Assembly: GCF_025947305.1 (NCBI RefSeq)
Contig: NZ_CP110009.1
Coordinates: 62,001 to 126,000, forward strand
Direction: 5' to 3'
From: Flavobacterium sp. N3904
GTDB lineage: Bacteria > Bacteroidota > Bacteroidia > Flavobacteriales > Flavobacteriaceae
Length of the DNA stretch: 64,000 nt
Under the pieces are notes generated by a model. The model was not told the DNA's origin. It worked only from the letters and a program-made list of their open reading frames with translations, and searched no databases. Shown in pieces: positions 44,599 to 52,547 of this stretch; the first letter of the stretch is position 1, and each line of letters opens with the position of its first letter. A program made the position numbers and the translations under genes.

Positions 44599-45327
44599 TT
44601 AATCTTTAAACAATGTTTCCCCTTTGACCAACCAAGCAAAACCAAAACTTTCAATAGCAAGTGTCTCCATCCAAAAAGTCAACGGATATGTTTTAAAATA
44701 ACTTGCTGGAATTATTTTAAGAGAACCGGCAAATAATATCAAAATGGCCAAAAACATTACTACACCACAAGTTCTATAAATTCGATTTCGAATGGTTTTT
44801 TGGATTCCTCTTTTACTTGGAGTTTTGTTTGACTTTGTAAACAAAAAAAAGGACATATAGGAAAGACAAATGAAGAATAATGCAGCAGAAATGTAATGAA
44901 AATACATTCTAAAATCGCTCGCAGGTAAAATCGTTACAGCGTATTTTTTGGTAGGATCACCACATATTTCAATGATATTACTTGTTGGGAATAAAACAAC
45001 CAAGAGCGCAAAAACTCCTGCAAATAAAGAAATATAGAAATCAATAGGATTTTTGCCCTTGTAAACAATCAAGAAAAAGGCCAATAAGCTCAAAATAATT
45101 ACAAATATTCCACTCACTCGGGTGTAATAATAATGACTAATGGACTCCAAAGGAGAACTTAATCCATTGTCAAGATATAAAAACAAAAACAGCAGCAATG
45201 GCATTACCATTCCCAGAACACCAATAATCTTTCGGAGTGTAAGACTATTGGTAAGCCAAATACTATTTTCTTCTTTGTAATCTACTTTTAAAAAAGTATT
45301 TAAATTGGATTCCTTAGATTTAGTCAT
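44599..45327 (-). CDS. Multi-span membrane protein of unknown function (DUF998-like)
   Basis: A 242-residue protein with about six hydrophobic segments (near residues 33-52, 70-89, 94-112, 138-160, 188-203 and 215-232). Motifs SISHYYYTRVSGIFV and FHYISAALFFICLSYM recall DUF998-like membrane proteins, but I am not certain. The last segment is followed by a short charged tail. It is on the same strand as DUF3667 but separated by about 110 nt. Confidence 0.7.
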   Translation of the reverse strand: MTKSKESNLNTFLKVDYKEENSIWLTNSLTLRKIIGVLGMVMPLLLFLFLYLDNGLSSPLESISHYYYTRVSGIFVIILSLLAFFLIVYKGKNPIDFYISLFAGVFALLVVLFPTSNIIEICGDPTKKYAVTILPASDFRMYFHYISAALFFICLSYMSFFLFTKSNKTPSKRGIQKTIRNRIYRTCGVVMFLAILILFAGSLKIIPASYFKTYPLTFWMETLAIESFGFAWLVKGETLFKD

Positions 45328-45390
45328 GACAATTTAAGTTTTAAATTCAATCACTTAAAAAATACCATGTAAATATAAGATTACTTTTTA

Positions 45391-45825
45391 TTAATATCTC
45401 AAAAAAGTATCTCCAGATTTAATTCCAAGAGCCAACTCTTCTAGATTCGTATTTTCGAGCATGAAAGCCAATTCGTTTCGGATGGCTTTGAATTTTTCGT
45501 GCATCGGACAAGGATGTCCTTCGGTACATTGACTGAGTCCCAAACCACAACCAGTAAAAACGCGGTCACCTTCCAAGGCATTTACTATTTGGGCCAATTT
45601 GATGTCTTTCATTATTTCCCGAGGTATTTCAAAACCTCCGCCAACACCTTTTACGGAATGTATAATGTTGTCTTTGGATAATATTTGAAGAATTTTTGCT
45701 GTAAAAGCTTCAGGGGAATCAATTTTTTTGGCAATGTCTTTGAGCCCAACTCTATTGTTTTGATAAGATTGGGAAGCTATGAAAATTGTAGCTCGAATGC
45801 CGTATTCGCAGGTTTTAGAAAACAT
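45391..45825 (-). CDS. Rrf2-family Fe-S regulator (NsrR/IscR-like)
   Basis: A 144-residue winged-helix repressor. The N-terminal KTCEYGIRATIFIAS and LKDIAKKIDSPEAFTAKILQIL helix-turn-helix are typical. Three cysteines, 93, 100 and 106 (C-x6-C-x5-C), can ligate an Fe-S cluster, as in NsrR. The neighbours (ric, nrdD, nrdG, a globin) suggest sensing of nitric oxide or Fe-S damage. A TTTCA-N4-TGAAA palindrome in its own promoter may be its operator. Confidence 0.9.
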   Translation of the reverse strand: MFSKTCEYGIRATIFIASQSYQNNRVGLKDIAKKIDSPEAFTAKILQILSKDNIIHSVKGVGGGFEIPREIMKDIKLAQIVNALEGDRVFTGCGLGLSQCTEGHPCPMHEKFKAIRNELAFMLENTNLEELALGIKSGDTFLRY

Positions 45826-45838
45826 AATCGGTTTTTTA

Positions 45839-45869
45839 CAAATTTAAGAAATAAGTTTCATTTTTGAAA
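45839..45869 (-). promoter_or_regulatory. Rrf2 promoter with operator-like palindrome
   Basis: Minus strand -7 box TAAATTTG (45846-45839), only 13 nt before the ATG, which implies a very short leader. Upstream of it lies TTTCATTTTTGAAA (45856-45869), a palindrome with TTTCA/TGAAA arms, placed where a -33 element and spacer would be. Confidence 0.45.
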
Positions 45870-45975
45870 GTAAATACTAGAGTTTTGAACGCTTAAACGT
45901 TACAATTCGGTTAATAAAATTAAGTTTCTGTTACAAAATAAAAAGCCTAAAAGACAAACAGTTTCCTTCGACTGA

Positions 45976-46692
45976 TTATCCTCTAAAATGCACTTTAATT
46001 TTTTCTGTCGAAAGATTTTCATTTTCCAATTCCTTGAATGAATGTCCTAATTTTTCAATCGTTGAAACCTCATTCATAAAATGCTGAATGTAATAGTTTC
46101 CAGTATAACCAATTGCTTCTAAATAGAAAATCATCTCCTGAATGTCCTTTTTCTTTAATAATTCAGAATGCACTGTTGTGCGTACTTCAAACGGTATTCT
46201 GCTTTGAAGCAATAAAAGCAATGACTTTTCGAAGGGAATAAAAAGTTTGGACTGTGTTATCTTTTCAAAACTAGCAGGCATTGCCTTAAAATCGAGCGCC
46301 ACATAATTGATGAGCTCTTTTTCTATGAGTTCTTTTAGGACTTCAGGTTGTGAACCATTGGTGTCTATTTTGACCAAGAATCCCATTTTTTTGACTTCGG
46401 CGATAAATGAAATGCACTTTTTATGCAACAAACATTCGCCTCCGCTAAAAACAACAGCATCCAAAAGATTGATTCTGGATTTTAAAAAAGATATTATTTT
46501 TTCGAATGAAATTATTCCTTTACCCAAAACAATTTCGGGATTATAACAATAAAGACAACGCATATTACAGCCTGCAAACCAAAGTATGCAAGCTGATTTA
46601 TGAGGGTAATCCAATAACGTAAAAGGAGTTAAGCTATAAATAGGTTTAGCAACACTTTCCTTCTGTAAAATGTGTTCGTTGTTTGTGTTCAC
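45976..46692 (-). CDS. nrdG: Anaerobic ribonucleotide reductase activating enzyme
   Basis: A 238-residue radical-SAM activase that makes the glycyl radical on NrdD. The cluster motif CNMRCLYC has Cys 42, 46 and 49; VVFSGGECLLHKKC follows. The start is a GTG (46690-46692); there is no suitable ATG before the cluster. It overlaps the small glycyl-radical gene by 47 nt in another frame. The C-terminal 20 residues are charged. Confidence 0.93.
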   Translation of the reverse strand: MNTNNEHILQKESVAKPIYSLTPFTLLDYPHKSACILWFAGCNMRCLYCYNPEIVLGKGIISFEKIISFLKSRINLLDAVVFSGGECLLHKKCISFIAEVKKMGFLVKIDTNGSQPEVLKELIEKELINYVALDFKAMPASFEKITQSKLFIPFEKSLLLLLQSRIPFEVRTTVHSELLKKKDIQEMIFYLEAIGYTGNYYIQHFMNEVSTIEKLGHSFKELENENLSTEKIKVHFRG

Positions 46693-46813
46693 CTTTTTTT
46701 CCTATGTTAAAACTTTCTACGGGTCTATGATAGCCCATAACTCGTGTGTACACTAAGCACTTGGTGCGTAATTCTTGATTTTGATCTAAAATCTCTTTGG
46801 TTGTTATTTTCAT
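46646..46813 (-). CDS. Separate glycyl-radical segment of anaerobic ribonucleotide reductase
   Basis: A 55-codon gene. The product reads KITTKEILDQNQELRTKC, then RVMGYHRPVESFNIGKKGE, then HKQRTHFTEGKCC. RVMGYHRPV and NxGKKxE match the C-terminal glycyl-radical loop of NrdD, normally fused to the catalytic chain; the radical Gly would be Gly27. The main NrdD gene ends just after its zinc site, where this segment should begin. It overlaps nrdG by 47 nt, so the two are probably translated from one message. Confidence 0.85.
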   Translation of the reverse strand: MKITTKEILDQNQELRTKCLVYTRVMGYHRPVESFNIGKKGEHKQRTHFTEGKCC

Positions 46814-46842
46814 GTCTTTATTGTTTAATAGTTAGGTTATAA

Positions 46843-46945
46843 AATTTAACCGCAATCCCGATAATTATCGGGACGCAAAGGATGCACAATGTCCGCAAAG
46901 CTTAGGGAACTTAGCGTAATTTATTGCGAACCTTGCGGTTGAATT
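46843..46945. repeat. Hairpin element of GCAAAG words between the NrdD parts
   Basis: Outer arms AATTTAACCGCAA (46843-46855) and TTGCGGTTGAATT (46933-46945) pair over 13 positions (one G-T). Inside are CGCAAAGG, CCGCAAAG, CTTAGCG and CCTTGCGG words that could extend the stem. An 18-bp palindrome is nested at 46856. Composition differs from coding sequence nearby. Confidence 0.75.
46856..46873. repeat. 18-bp palindrome TCCCGATAATTATCGGGA
   Basis: Second copy of the palindrome family (the first is at 34316). It is nested in the GCAAAG element and flanked by CGCAA on both sides, as if inserted into an ACCGCAAAGG word. Confidence 0.85.
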
Positions 46946-46950
46946 CTCTT

Positions 46951-49056
46951 CTAAATTTCAATGAACTTAGCTTTTTCTTCAATTATAATTTCATCACATT
47001 TCGGACAATATTCGTGTTCTCCATTCAAGTAACCGTGTATTGGGCATACGCTGAACACCGGCGTTACAGTGATATAAGGCAATCTAAAATTGGAAATCAC
47101 TTTTTTTACAAACTGCTTACAGGCTTCTGGTGAACTTATTTTTTCGCTCATGTACAAGTGCAAAACCGTTCCGCCAGTGTATTTGCATTGCAATTGATCT
47201 TGCAACAACAAAGCTTCATAAGGATCCTCTGTATAATCTACTGGAATTTGAGAACTATTGGTATAATAAATATTCTGATTTTGTCCGGCTTGAATAATAT
47301 CGTCAAAACGTTTTTTGTCTTCTTTGGCAAAACGATAAGTTGTCCCTTCAGCAGGAGTAGCTTCCAAATTGTAAAGATTCCCAGTTTCTTCCTGAAACTC
47401 TCTCATTCTGTTTCGAATGTGATCTAGAATTCCAGAAGCAAATTCAATACCCTCTTCAGAAGTAATTGTGTCTTGATTGTTGGAGAAATTCTGAATCATT
47501 TCATTCATTCCATTTACACCAATAGTCGAAAAATGATTTCTGAAATGTTGCAAATAACGTTTGGTATAAGGATATAATCCGCGATCATACATTTCCTGAA
47601 TAAACACTCTTTTTTTCTCCAAAGTCGATTTGGCAATATATAAAAGCTGATCCAGTTGGGTATATAATTTATCTTTATTCCCTTTGTTTAAGTATCCCAA
47701 ACGGGCCATGTTTATAGTCACCACGCCAATACTTCCGGTCATTTCTGCACTTCCAAAAAGTCCGTTCCCGCGTTTTAACAATTCACGCAAGTCAAGTTGC
47801 AAACGACAACACATACTGCGAACGGCATTCGGTTTGTAGGCATTCTCATTTTCAATTTGATTGCCATTTTCATCCAAAATATACTGACTTCCTATAAAAT
47901 TCTGAAAATACGAAGAACCGATTTTTGCTGTGTTTTCAAAAAGCAAATCGGTATTTTCACCATCCCAATCAAAAGCTTCGGTAATGTTTACTGTCGGAAT
48001 CGGGAATGTAAATGGTTGACCATTGGCGTCGCCTTCGGTCATTACAGTATAATACGCTTTGTTTATGAGGTTCATTTCTTTCTGGAAATGCTCATAGCGC
48101 AAATCGGTTACTTTGGTTACTCCTCTTTTTCTGGCTCTAATTAATAAATTAGATGTAATGTTATTTTCAAAAATATGGTAGTCATTTTTGGTTGGAATCT
48201 GAGTCTTTAGATCATCGGGAACAATCCAGTCCAAAGTAATATTCGTAAAAGGAGATTGTCCCCAGCGCGCCGGCACATTCAAGTTATAAACAAAACCTCT
48301 TACTGCCTTCAAAACATCATCAAAACCTAGATTATCTTTAAAAACATAAGGAGCAAGATAGGTATCAAACGAACTGAAAGCCTGTGCTCCTGCCCATTCG
48401 CTTTGAAGAATTCCCATAAAATTGGCCATTTGTCCCAGCGCCTCCCTAAAATGAGAAGGTGGTTTGCTCTCCACACGACCTCTAACGCCATTAAAACCTT
48501 CGTTAAGCAATACACGCAAGCTCCAACCTGCACAATATCCTGTAAGGCAATCCAAATCATGAATGTGAATATCTCCGTTGCGGTGTGCATAACCTTCTTC
48601 TTTGGTATAGACTTTATCCAACCAGTAATTGGCAATGATTTTTCCCGCCACATTATTTACCAATCCTGCATTAGAATACGAAGTATTGGCATTGGCATTG
48701 ATGCGCCAATCGGTTTGCTCTATGTATTCTTCGATAGTTTGTGTACTGTCAACATAAGTAGTATCATCGTTTAATCCGTTGATATGCTCTCGCTGCAATT
48801 TTCTGGTGTGGCGAAACAACATAAAGGAGCGCATCACATCAAAATATTTTTTCTCAAACAATTTTTTCTCAATTAAGTCCTGAATTTCTTCAACGGCCCA
48901 TACCTCTTTGCTCTCAAGTTGAATAATTATATTTTCAAAAACACTTTCGTCAACAACTACGGAGACACTCTTGAAACTCTTTTCAATAGCATCTTTTATT
49001 TTAAAACTTTCAAATGGCTTGTATTTTCCATTTCTTTTGATGACGTAATTTTCCAT
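46951..49056 (-). CDS. nrdD: Anaerobic ribonucleoside-triphosphate reductase, catalytic chain without the glycyl-radical tail
   Basis: A 701-residue NrdD. The N-terminal ATP cone (YVIKRNGKYKPFESFKIKDAI) is followed by the class III core: HDLDCLTGYCAGWSL and VRSMCCRLQLDLRELLKRG carry the catalytic Cys, and GSIGVVTINMARLG follows. The C-terminus has the zinc site CPIHGYLNGEHEYCPKC and then stops at FIEI, before the RVxGYxRPV glycyl loop found in ordinary NrdD. The missing segment is encoded 137 nt downstream. It reduces NTPs to dNTPs without oxygen. It is 29 nt after ric and probably cotranscribed with it. Confidence 0.94.
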   Translation of the reverse strand: MENYVIKRNGKYKPFESFKIKDAIEKSFKSVSVVVDESVFENIIIQLESKEVWAVEEIQDLIEKKLFEKKYFDVMRSFMLFRHTRKLQREHINGLNDDTTYVDSTQTIEEYIEQTDWRINANANTSYSNAGLVNNVAGKIIANYWLDKVYTKEEGYAHRNGDIHIHDLDCLTGYCAGWSLRVLLNEGFNGVRGRVESKPPSHFREALGQMANFMGILQSEWAGAQAFSSFDTYLAPYVFKDNLGFDDVLKAVRGFVYNLNVPARWGQSPFTNITLDWIVPDDLKTQIPTKNDYHIFENNITSNLLIRARKRGVTKVTDLRYEHFQKEMNLINKAYYTVMTEGDANGQPFTFPIPTVNITEAFDWDGENTDLLFENTAKIGSSYFQNFIGSQYILDENGNQIENENAYKPNAVRSMCCRLQLDLRELLKRGNGLFGSAEMTGSIGVVTINMARLGYLNKGNKDKLYTQLDQLLYIAKSTLEKKRVFIQEMYDRGLYPYTKRYLQHFRNHFSTIGVNGMNEMIQNFSNNQDTITSEEGIEFASGILDHIRNRMREFQEETGNLYNLEATPAEGTTYRFAKEDKKRFDDIIQAGQNQNIYYTNSSQIPVDYTEDPYEALLLQDQLQCKYTGGTVLHLYMSEKISSPEACKQFVKKVISNFRLPYITVTPVFSVCPIHGYLNGEHEYCPKCDEIIIEEKAKFIEI

Positions 49057-49085
49057 AGTTGTTAATTTTTAGTGTTTGACATTGG

Positions 49086-49817
49086 TTATAATTGTGTCGA
49101 AAAATCCTTTTCGAGCTTGGTTGCTTTTGGGAATAAAATATTATTTTCCAAATGAATGTGTTTATGGAGATCCTCTTCAAATTCCAGCAACATCGCAAAT
49201 GTTACTTTATAGGTGTTGCATCCGTCTGATGGCGGTGTATAATTATTGCTTAATTCTGCTATTTTTCTAAAACGTTCTCCTTCGGCATCGTGTTCGTGCA
49301 TCATCATAGTGATAGGATTTTGAATAGTTCCAAAATGAGGTTGCTCAATTAATTCATCCGAGATAACGGCATGAACCATGTTCTTTACAAATGGAAATAA
49401 AATCATTTCCTCTTTTTTCATATGATTAGCCAATTCTTCGGCGCAACCTTTAAAGAGTTCATTTATCTCCAACAATTCAGGATGATTTGCCCCATGCACT
49501 TTGCTTAATTTATCTAAAAACTGAAGCAAAACCGGTGTTTTTTCAACAACATAGCGATGATGCGTTTTCTCAATATAATCGGCCAATAAATCGATTGGCC
49601 ATGCATTGAAATCGATTCCTATATCGCTTTTTGATGCTAAAATATTTTCAATTTCCCCTAATAAAATATCAGGGTTGACTGCTTTTTTCTGACAAGCTTC
49701 TTCAATGCTTCTGTTGCCATTACAGCAAAAATCAATGCCATATTTTGAAAATAAAGCTGCTGTTCTAAAGTCTTTTGCTACATATTCTCCTATTGTAATT
49801 TTCTCTAAAGTTTCCAT
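49086..49817 (-). CDS. ric: Di-iron Fe-S cluster repair protein (RIC/ScdA/YtfE)
   Basis: A 243-residue protein that repairs Fe-S clusters damaged by nitric oxide or oxidation. The N-terminal ScdA domain has DFCCNGNRSIEEAC; the hemerythrin-like domain after it has HHRYVVEKTPV, HMKKEEMILFPFV, MMHEHDAEGERF and HKHIHLENNILFPK, whose His and Glu residues hold the di-iron centre. It heads the ric-nrdD-small gene-nrdG unit with a strong promoter. Confidence 0.94.
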   Translation of the reverse strand: METLEKITIGEYVAKDFRTAALFSKYGIDFCCNGNRSIEEACQKKAVNPDILLGEIENILASKSDIGIDFNAWPIDLLADYIEKTHHRYVVEKTPVLLQFLDKLSKVHGANHPELLEINELFKGCAEELANHMKKEEMILFPFVKNMVHAVISDELIEQPHFGTIQNPITMMMHEHDAEGERFRKIAELSNNYTPPSDGCNTYKVTFAMLLEFEEDLHKHIHLENNILFPKATKLEKDFSTQL

Positions 49818-49849
49818 TTTGTTATTTTTTATAATTAAAATTTAGAGTA

Positions 49850-49880
49850 CAAAATTAGGTGTAATTTAAATAAAAGACAA
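49850..49880 (-). promoter_or_regulatory. Promoter of the ric-nrdD-nrdG unit
   Basis: Minus strand TTG (49880-49878), 20-nt spacer, TAATTTTG (49857-49850), 33 nt before the ric ATG. Both boxes fit the consensus. Confidence 0.75.
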
Positions 49881-50003
49881 ATTTATCCTTAATTAAATAT
49901 ATTATTTTTTGTTTTATGTAAATGATTGAAAACTAAAAGAATGAGATTTGGGAATCTTCTTTTTTTGACTTTATAATTTTACGATTATTTAAAAACCTAG
50001 AAC

Positions 50004-50017
50004 ATGATTTTTATCAT
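50004..50017. promoter_or_regulatory. FNR/CRP-type palindrome, copy 1
   Basis: ATGATTTTTATCAT, an ATGAT-N4-ATCAT palindrome close to the FNR half-site consensus TTGAT-N4-ATCAA. The identical 14-mer recurs at 51050. It is about 190 nt from ric and about 390 nt from cytochrome c. Confidence 0.55.
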
Positions 50018-50257
50018 ATTTCACACACGAGTTAAGAACATTCTACTGTTGAAAACTTATTCCGAAATGAATAGTGACATTTACCAGAATATTATTTTTG
50101 GTAATTATTATTTTTTTAAGTTTCAGGTTTCAATTAAAATGATTAATTGGTCAGAAATGAATTAATCCAACAAAATTATGGCTAATAGTATACATTAAAT
50201 CACAATAAAAAGACATTTTTTTTAAGTATTATTAGACAAATAATAAGAAGAAATCTA

Positions 50258-50287
50258 TTTGCATTTACTACAGATAAGATATCTTTG
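50258..50287 (+). promoter_or_regulatory. Promoter of the cytochrome c gene
   Basis: TTTG (50258-50261), 18-nt spacer, TATCTTTG (50280-50287); leader of about 110 nt. Both boxes fit the consensus. Confidence 0.75.
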
Positions 50288-50402
50288 TAAATGAGAGAAA
50301 AGATTACTCCGACTGCCAATTATAACTAAGAAATTAACTTGAGTGTCGCATAATACTAACGTTCGGCAAAATAAACAAACACCATTTAAATATTTATAAG
50401 TC

Positions 50403-50780
50403 ATGAAAAAGTACATTTTAGGATTTGCATTAATTGGATTAAGTCTAAAAGGTTTTAGTCAAGATACAAACAAAGGAAAGGGAGTTTATGCCAAAACATG
50501 TATCGCTTGTCATCAAGCTACAGGTCTTGGAATTCCGGGAGCTTTTCCTCCTTTGGCAAAATCGGATTATTTGAATGCCGACGTAAATCGCGCCATTAAA
50601 CAAGTAATTAAAGGATCTAATGGACCGATAACAGTAAACGGAAAGAAATACAACACTCCTATGCCAGCACAAGTTCTAAATGATCAAGAAATAGCAGATG
50701 TGCTGACTTATGTTTATGCAAGTTGGGGGAATAGCAAAAAAGTGATTACTCCTGCAATGGTAAAAGCTCAAAGAAAATAA
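50403..50780 (+). CDS. Periplasmic c-type cytochrome
   Basis: A 125-residue exported monohaem cytochrome. The signal peptide (KKYILGFALIGLSLKGFSQ) is followed by the haem motif CIACH (Cys33, Cys36, His37) and a Met87 in NTPMPAQ as probable sixth ligand. GIPGAFPPLAKSDYL is typical of class I cytochromes that donate electrons to periplasmic or terminal oxidoreductases; similar domains are fused to copper nitrite reductases. No reductase is adjacent. Confidence 0.93.
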   Translation: MKKYILGFALIGLSLKGFSQDTNKGKGVYAKTCIACHQATGLGIPGAFPPLAKSDYLNADVNRAIKQVIKGSNGPITVNGKKYNTPMPAQVLNDQEIADVLTYVYASWGNSKKVITPAMVKAQRK

Positions 50781-50841
50781 CTGCAGAGAATTAATAAGCC
50801 TTCACCTCCTTATTAAAAAGCATTACCAAAATAACTACTAC

Positions 50842-50877
50842 AGAGAGCTTTTTTTTATAAAAATCAGGCTCTTTTTG
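50842..50877 (+). terminator. Probable terminator after the cytochrome c gene
   Basis: AGAGC (50844-50848) pairs with GCTCT (50868-50872), with T/A runs extending the stem inside and T5 following. Confidence 0.5.
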
Positions 50878-51049
50878 CTTTTATATTTTAAATCATACGA
50901 TTAAGTCAAATTATTGTCTAATACTAAATTTATTTTTCTGCATATAAAAGTAAAAATCTACTAAAATTAATCATTGAATTAACTATTTAACCCTAAAAAA
51001 ATAAGCAATTCATATCTCAAAATAAAAACAAAAACAAAAAAAGTGAAAT

Positions 51050-51063
51050 ATGATTTTTATCAT
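51050..51063. promoter_or_regulatory. FNR/CRP-type palindrome, copy 2
   Basis: ATGATTTTTATCAT, identical to the site at 50004. Its centre lies about 42 nt before the start predicted from the TATTTTTA box (51086-51093), the usual class II activator position. Confidence 0.6.
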
Positions 51064-51193
51064 GCCCTAGGTTTTAAATGACTTCTATTTTTACACCATT
51101 AAAAATAGGTTCTTCCAAAAAATTATTTACAGAAAAAGCCTACATATAATTGATTTTCTTAAAATAGTTAGGTTGCCTCACAAGAAACCAATA

Positions 51194-52471
51194 ATGAAAT
51201 CGCTAAAAAAAATCTTACTATCATTAATTTTAATGATAAACCTAGGAATCTATGCTCAGGAATTTGATGCTACATTACAAATCAGACCCCGTTATGAATT
51301 TAGAAACGGTTATCGCTCCTTTATTCCTTATGGAGTTTCCCCATCACAGTTTATTTCTCAAAGAACCCGTTTGAGTCTGAATTTCAAGCAAGATAAATTT
51401 GTTACTCGAGTGGTAATGCAAAATGTTCGAGTGTGGGGTGATGTACCGACAACAACAAAAACAGATGTTAATGGCGTTGAATTATTTGAAGCTTGGGCAC
51501 AATATAATTTTGATGAACATTGGAGAATTCGACTAGGGAGACAAGCCATTTCTTATGACAACCAACGTTTATTATCCCAATCGGATTGGGCGCAATCTGG
51601 CCAAAGTCAAGATGCTGCTTTGGTAACTTTTCAAAACAAAAAAAATCAACTGGATCTTGGTTATTCCTATAGCGCTTTGTCTGAGACAGACATTGTAACC
51701 CCTTATTCGGTAAACAATTATAAAAGCATGCAATTTGCCTGGTATCACACTCAATTGAAAAAAGTGGATGTGAGTTTGCTTTTTCTAAATGCGGGATATG
51801 AAGAGGCTATGCCAAAACCAGTACCAGATCCGCTACCCGAGTTAAAACAAGATTACATGCAGACTTTTGGGACCTATATTAGTAGTACCTCAAATAAATG
51901 GACCGGAACTTTTGCCACATACGGGCAAACCGGAAAATACGAAAAAAACACTGTGAGTGCATGGTATGCCTGGGCAACATTAGGATATTCTTTTACAGAA
52001 CATTTTAATACTACACTTGGATATGAGTTCCTTTCTGGAAAAGGACAAGACAATTCCAGTACGATGATTAAATCCTTTTATCCTAAAAACGGAGCCAATC
52101 ATGCCTTCGATGGAAATATGGATTATTTCTATGTGTCTAACTACCAAAACAATGCAGGTTTAAAAGATTATTTCTTGAAACTCAATTACATTACAGGAAA
52201 ATGGGATGCCTTGCTTACCAGTCATGTTTTTTATGCCGGAAATACTGTTTTGGATGCTTCCAAAAACAAAATGAATCCTTATTATGGTGTTGAAGAAGAT
52301 TTTATTGTAAAATATGCCGCCCATAAAAACATAACAGTATCCGGAGGATATTCTCAAATTTTCGGAACCAGTACGCTTCAAAGCATTAAAGGAGGAGACA
52401 TAGACCATCCCAACAACTGGGCTTGGGTAATGGTTAATGTAAATCCTCAAATATTTTCAACCAAAAAATAG
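51194..52471 (+). CDS. Outer-membrane alginate-export-type beta-barrel
   Basis: A 425-residue barrel protein. I start at the ATG 51194-51196, where the signal peptide (KSLKKILLSLILMINLGIYAQ) begins; an upstream frame start adds seven residues of no signal character. The mature start FDATLQIRPRYEFRNGYRSF and SQRTRLSLNFKQDKFVTRVVMQN blocks match the alginate export (AlgE-like) domain, a family also used for other anions and small molecules. No alginate genes are near, so the substrate is open. An FNR/CRP-like site upstream suggests low-oxygen expression. Confidence 0.85.
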   Translation: MKSLKKILLSLILMINLGIYAQEFDATLQIRPRYEFRNGYRSFIPYGVSPSQFISQRTRLSLNFKQDKFVTRVVMQNVRVWGDVPTTTKTDVNGVELFEAWAQYNFDEHWRIRLGRQAISYDNQRLLSQSDWAQSGQSQDAALVTFQNKKNQLDLGYSYSALSETDIVTPYSVNNYKSMQFAWYHTQLKKVDVSLLFLNAGYEEAMPKPVPDPLPELKQDYMQTFGTYISSTSNKWTGTFATYGQTGKYEKNTVSAWYAWATLGYSFTEHFNTTLGYEFLSGKGQDNSSTMIKSFYPKNGANHAFDGNMDYFYVSNYQNNAGLKDYFLKLNYITGKWDALLTSHVFYAGNTVLDASKNKMNPYYGVEEDFIVKYAAHKNITVSGGYSQIFGTSTLQSIKGGDIDHPNNWAWVMVNVNPQIFSTKK

Positions 52472-52488
52472 TTCTATATGGTAAACTC

Positions 52489-52524
52489 AAAAAAAGGAGC
52501 TTTGAATTAGTGGCTCCTTTTTTT
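52489..52524 (+). terminator. Terminator after the barrel gene
   Basis: A7 GGAGC (52489-52500) and GCTCC T7 (52513-52524) with a 12-nt loop. The GGAGC stem resembles the lysS terminator, but the loop sequence differs. Confidence 0.85.
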
Positions 52525-52547
52525 ATTTATACCTCTATCCTATTTTA

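Larger units (their letters stand above)
49818..50402. other. Divergent regulatory region between ric and cytochrome c genes
   Basis: About 585 bp without a gene. It holds two good promoters (for ric at 49850-49880 and for cytochrome c at 50258-50287), and an FNR/CRP-like palindrome at 50004-50017. The remainder is A/T-rich. Confidence 0.7.
50781..51193. other. Intergenic region between cytochrome c and barrel genes
   Basis: About 410 bp without a gene. It holds a probable terminator (50842-50877), the second FNR/CRP-like palindrome (51050-51063) and a -10-like TATTTTTA (51086-51093). Confidence 0.65.

Noticed and set aside
46814..46950. NrdD split as a simple frameshift or sequencing error
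   Set aside because: The 137-nt gap consists of repeat sequence and the small frame has its own start and leader; no one-base change would join the parts.
52489..52524. Third copy of the lysS/nadB terminator
   Set aside because: Only the GGAGC stem and A/T runs are shared; the loop and inner arm differ.
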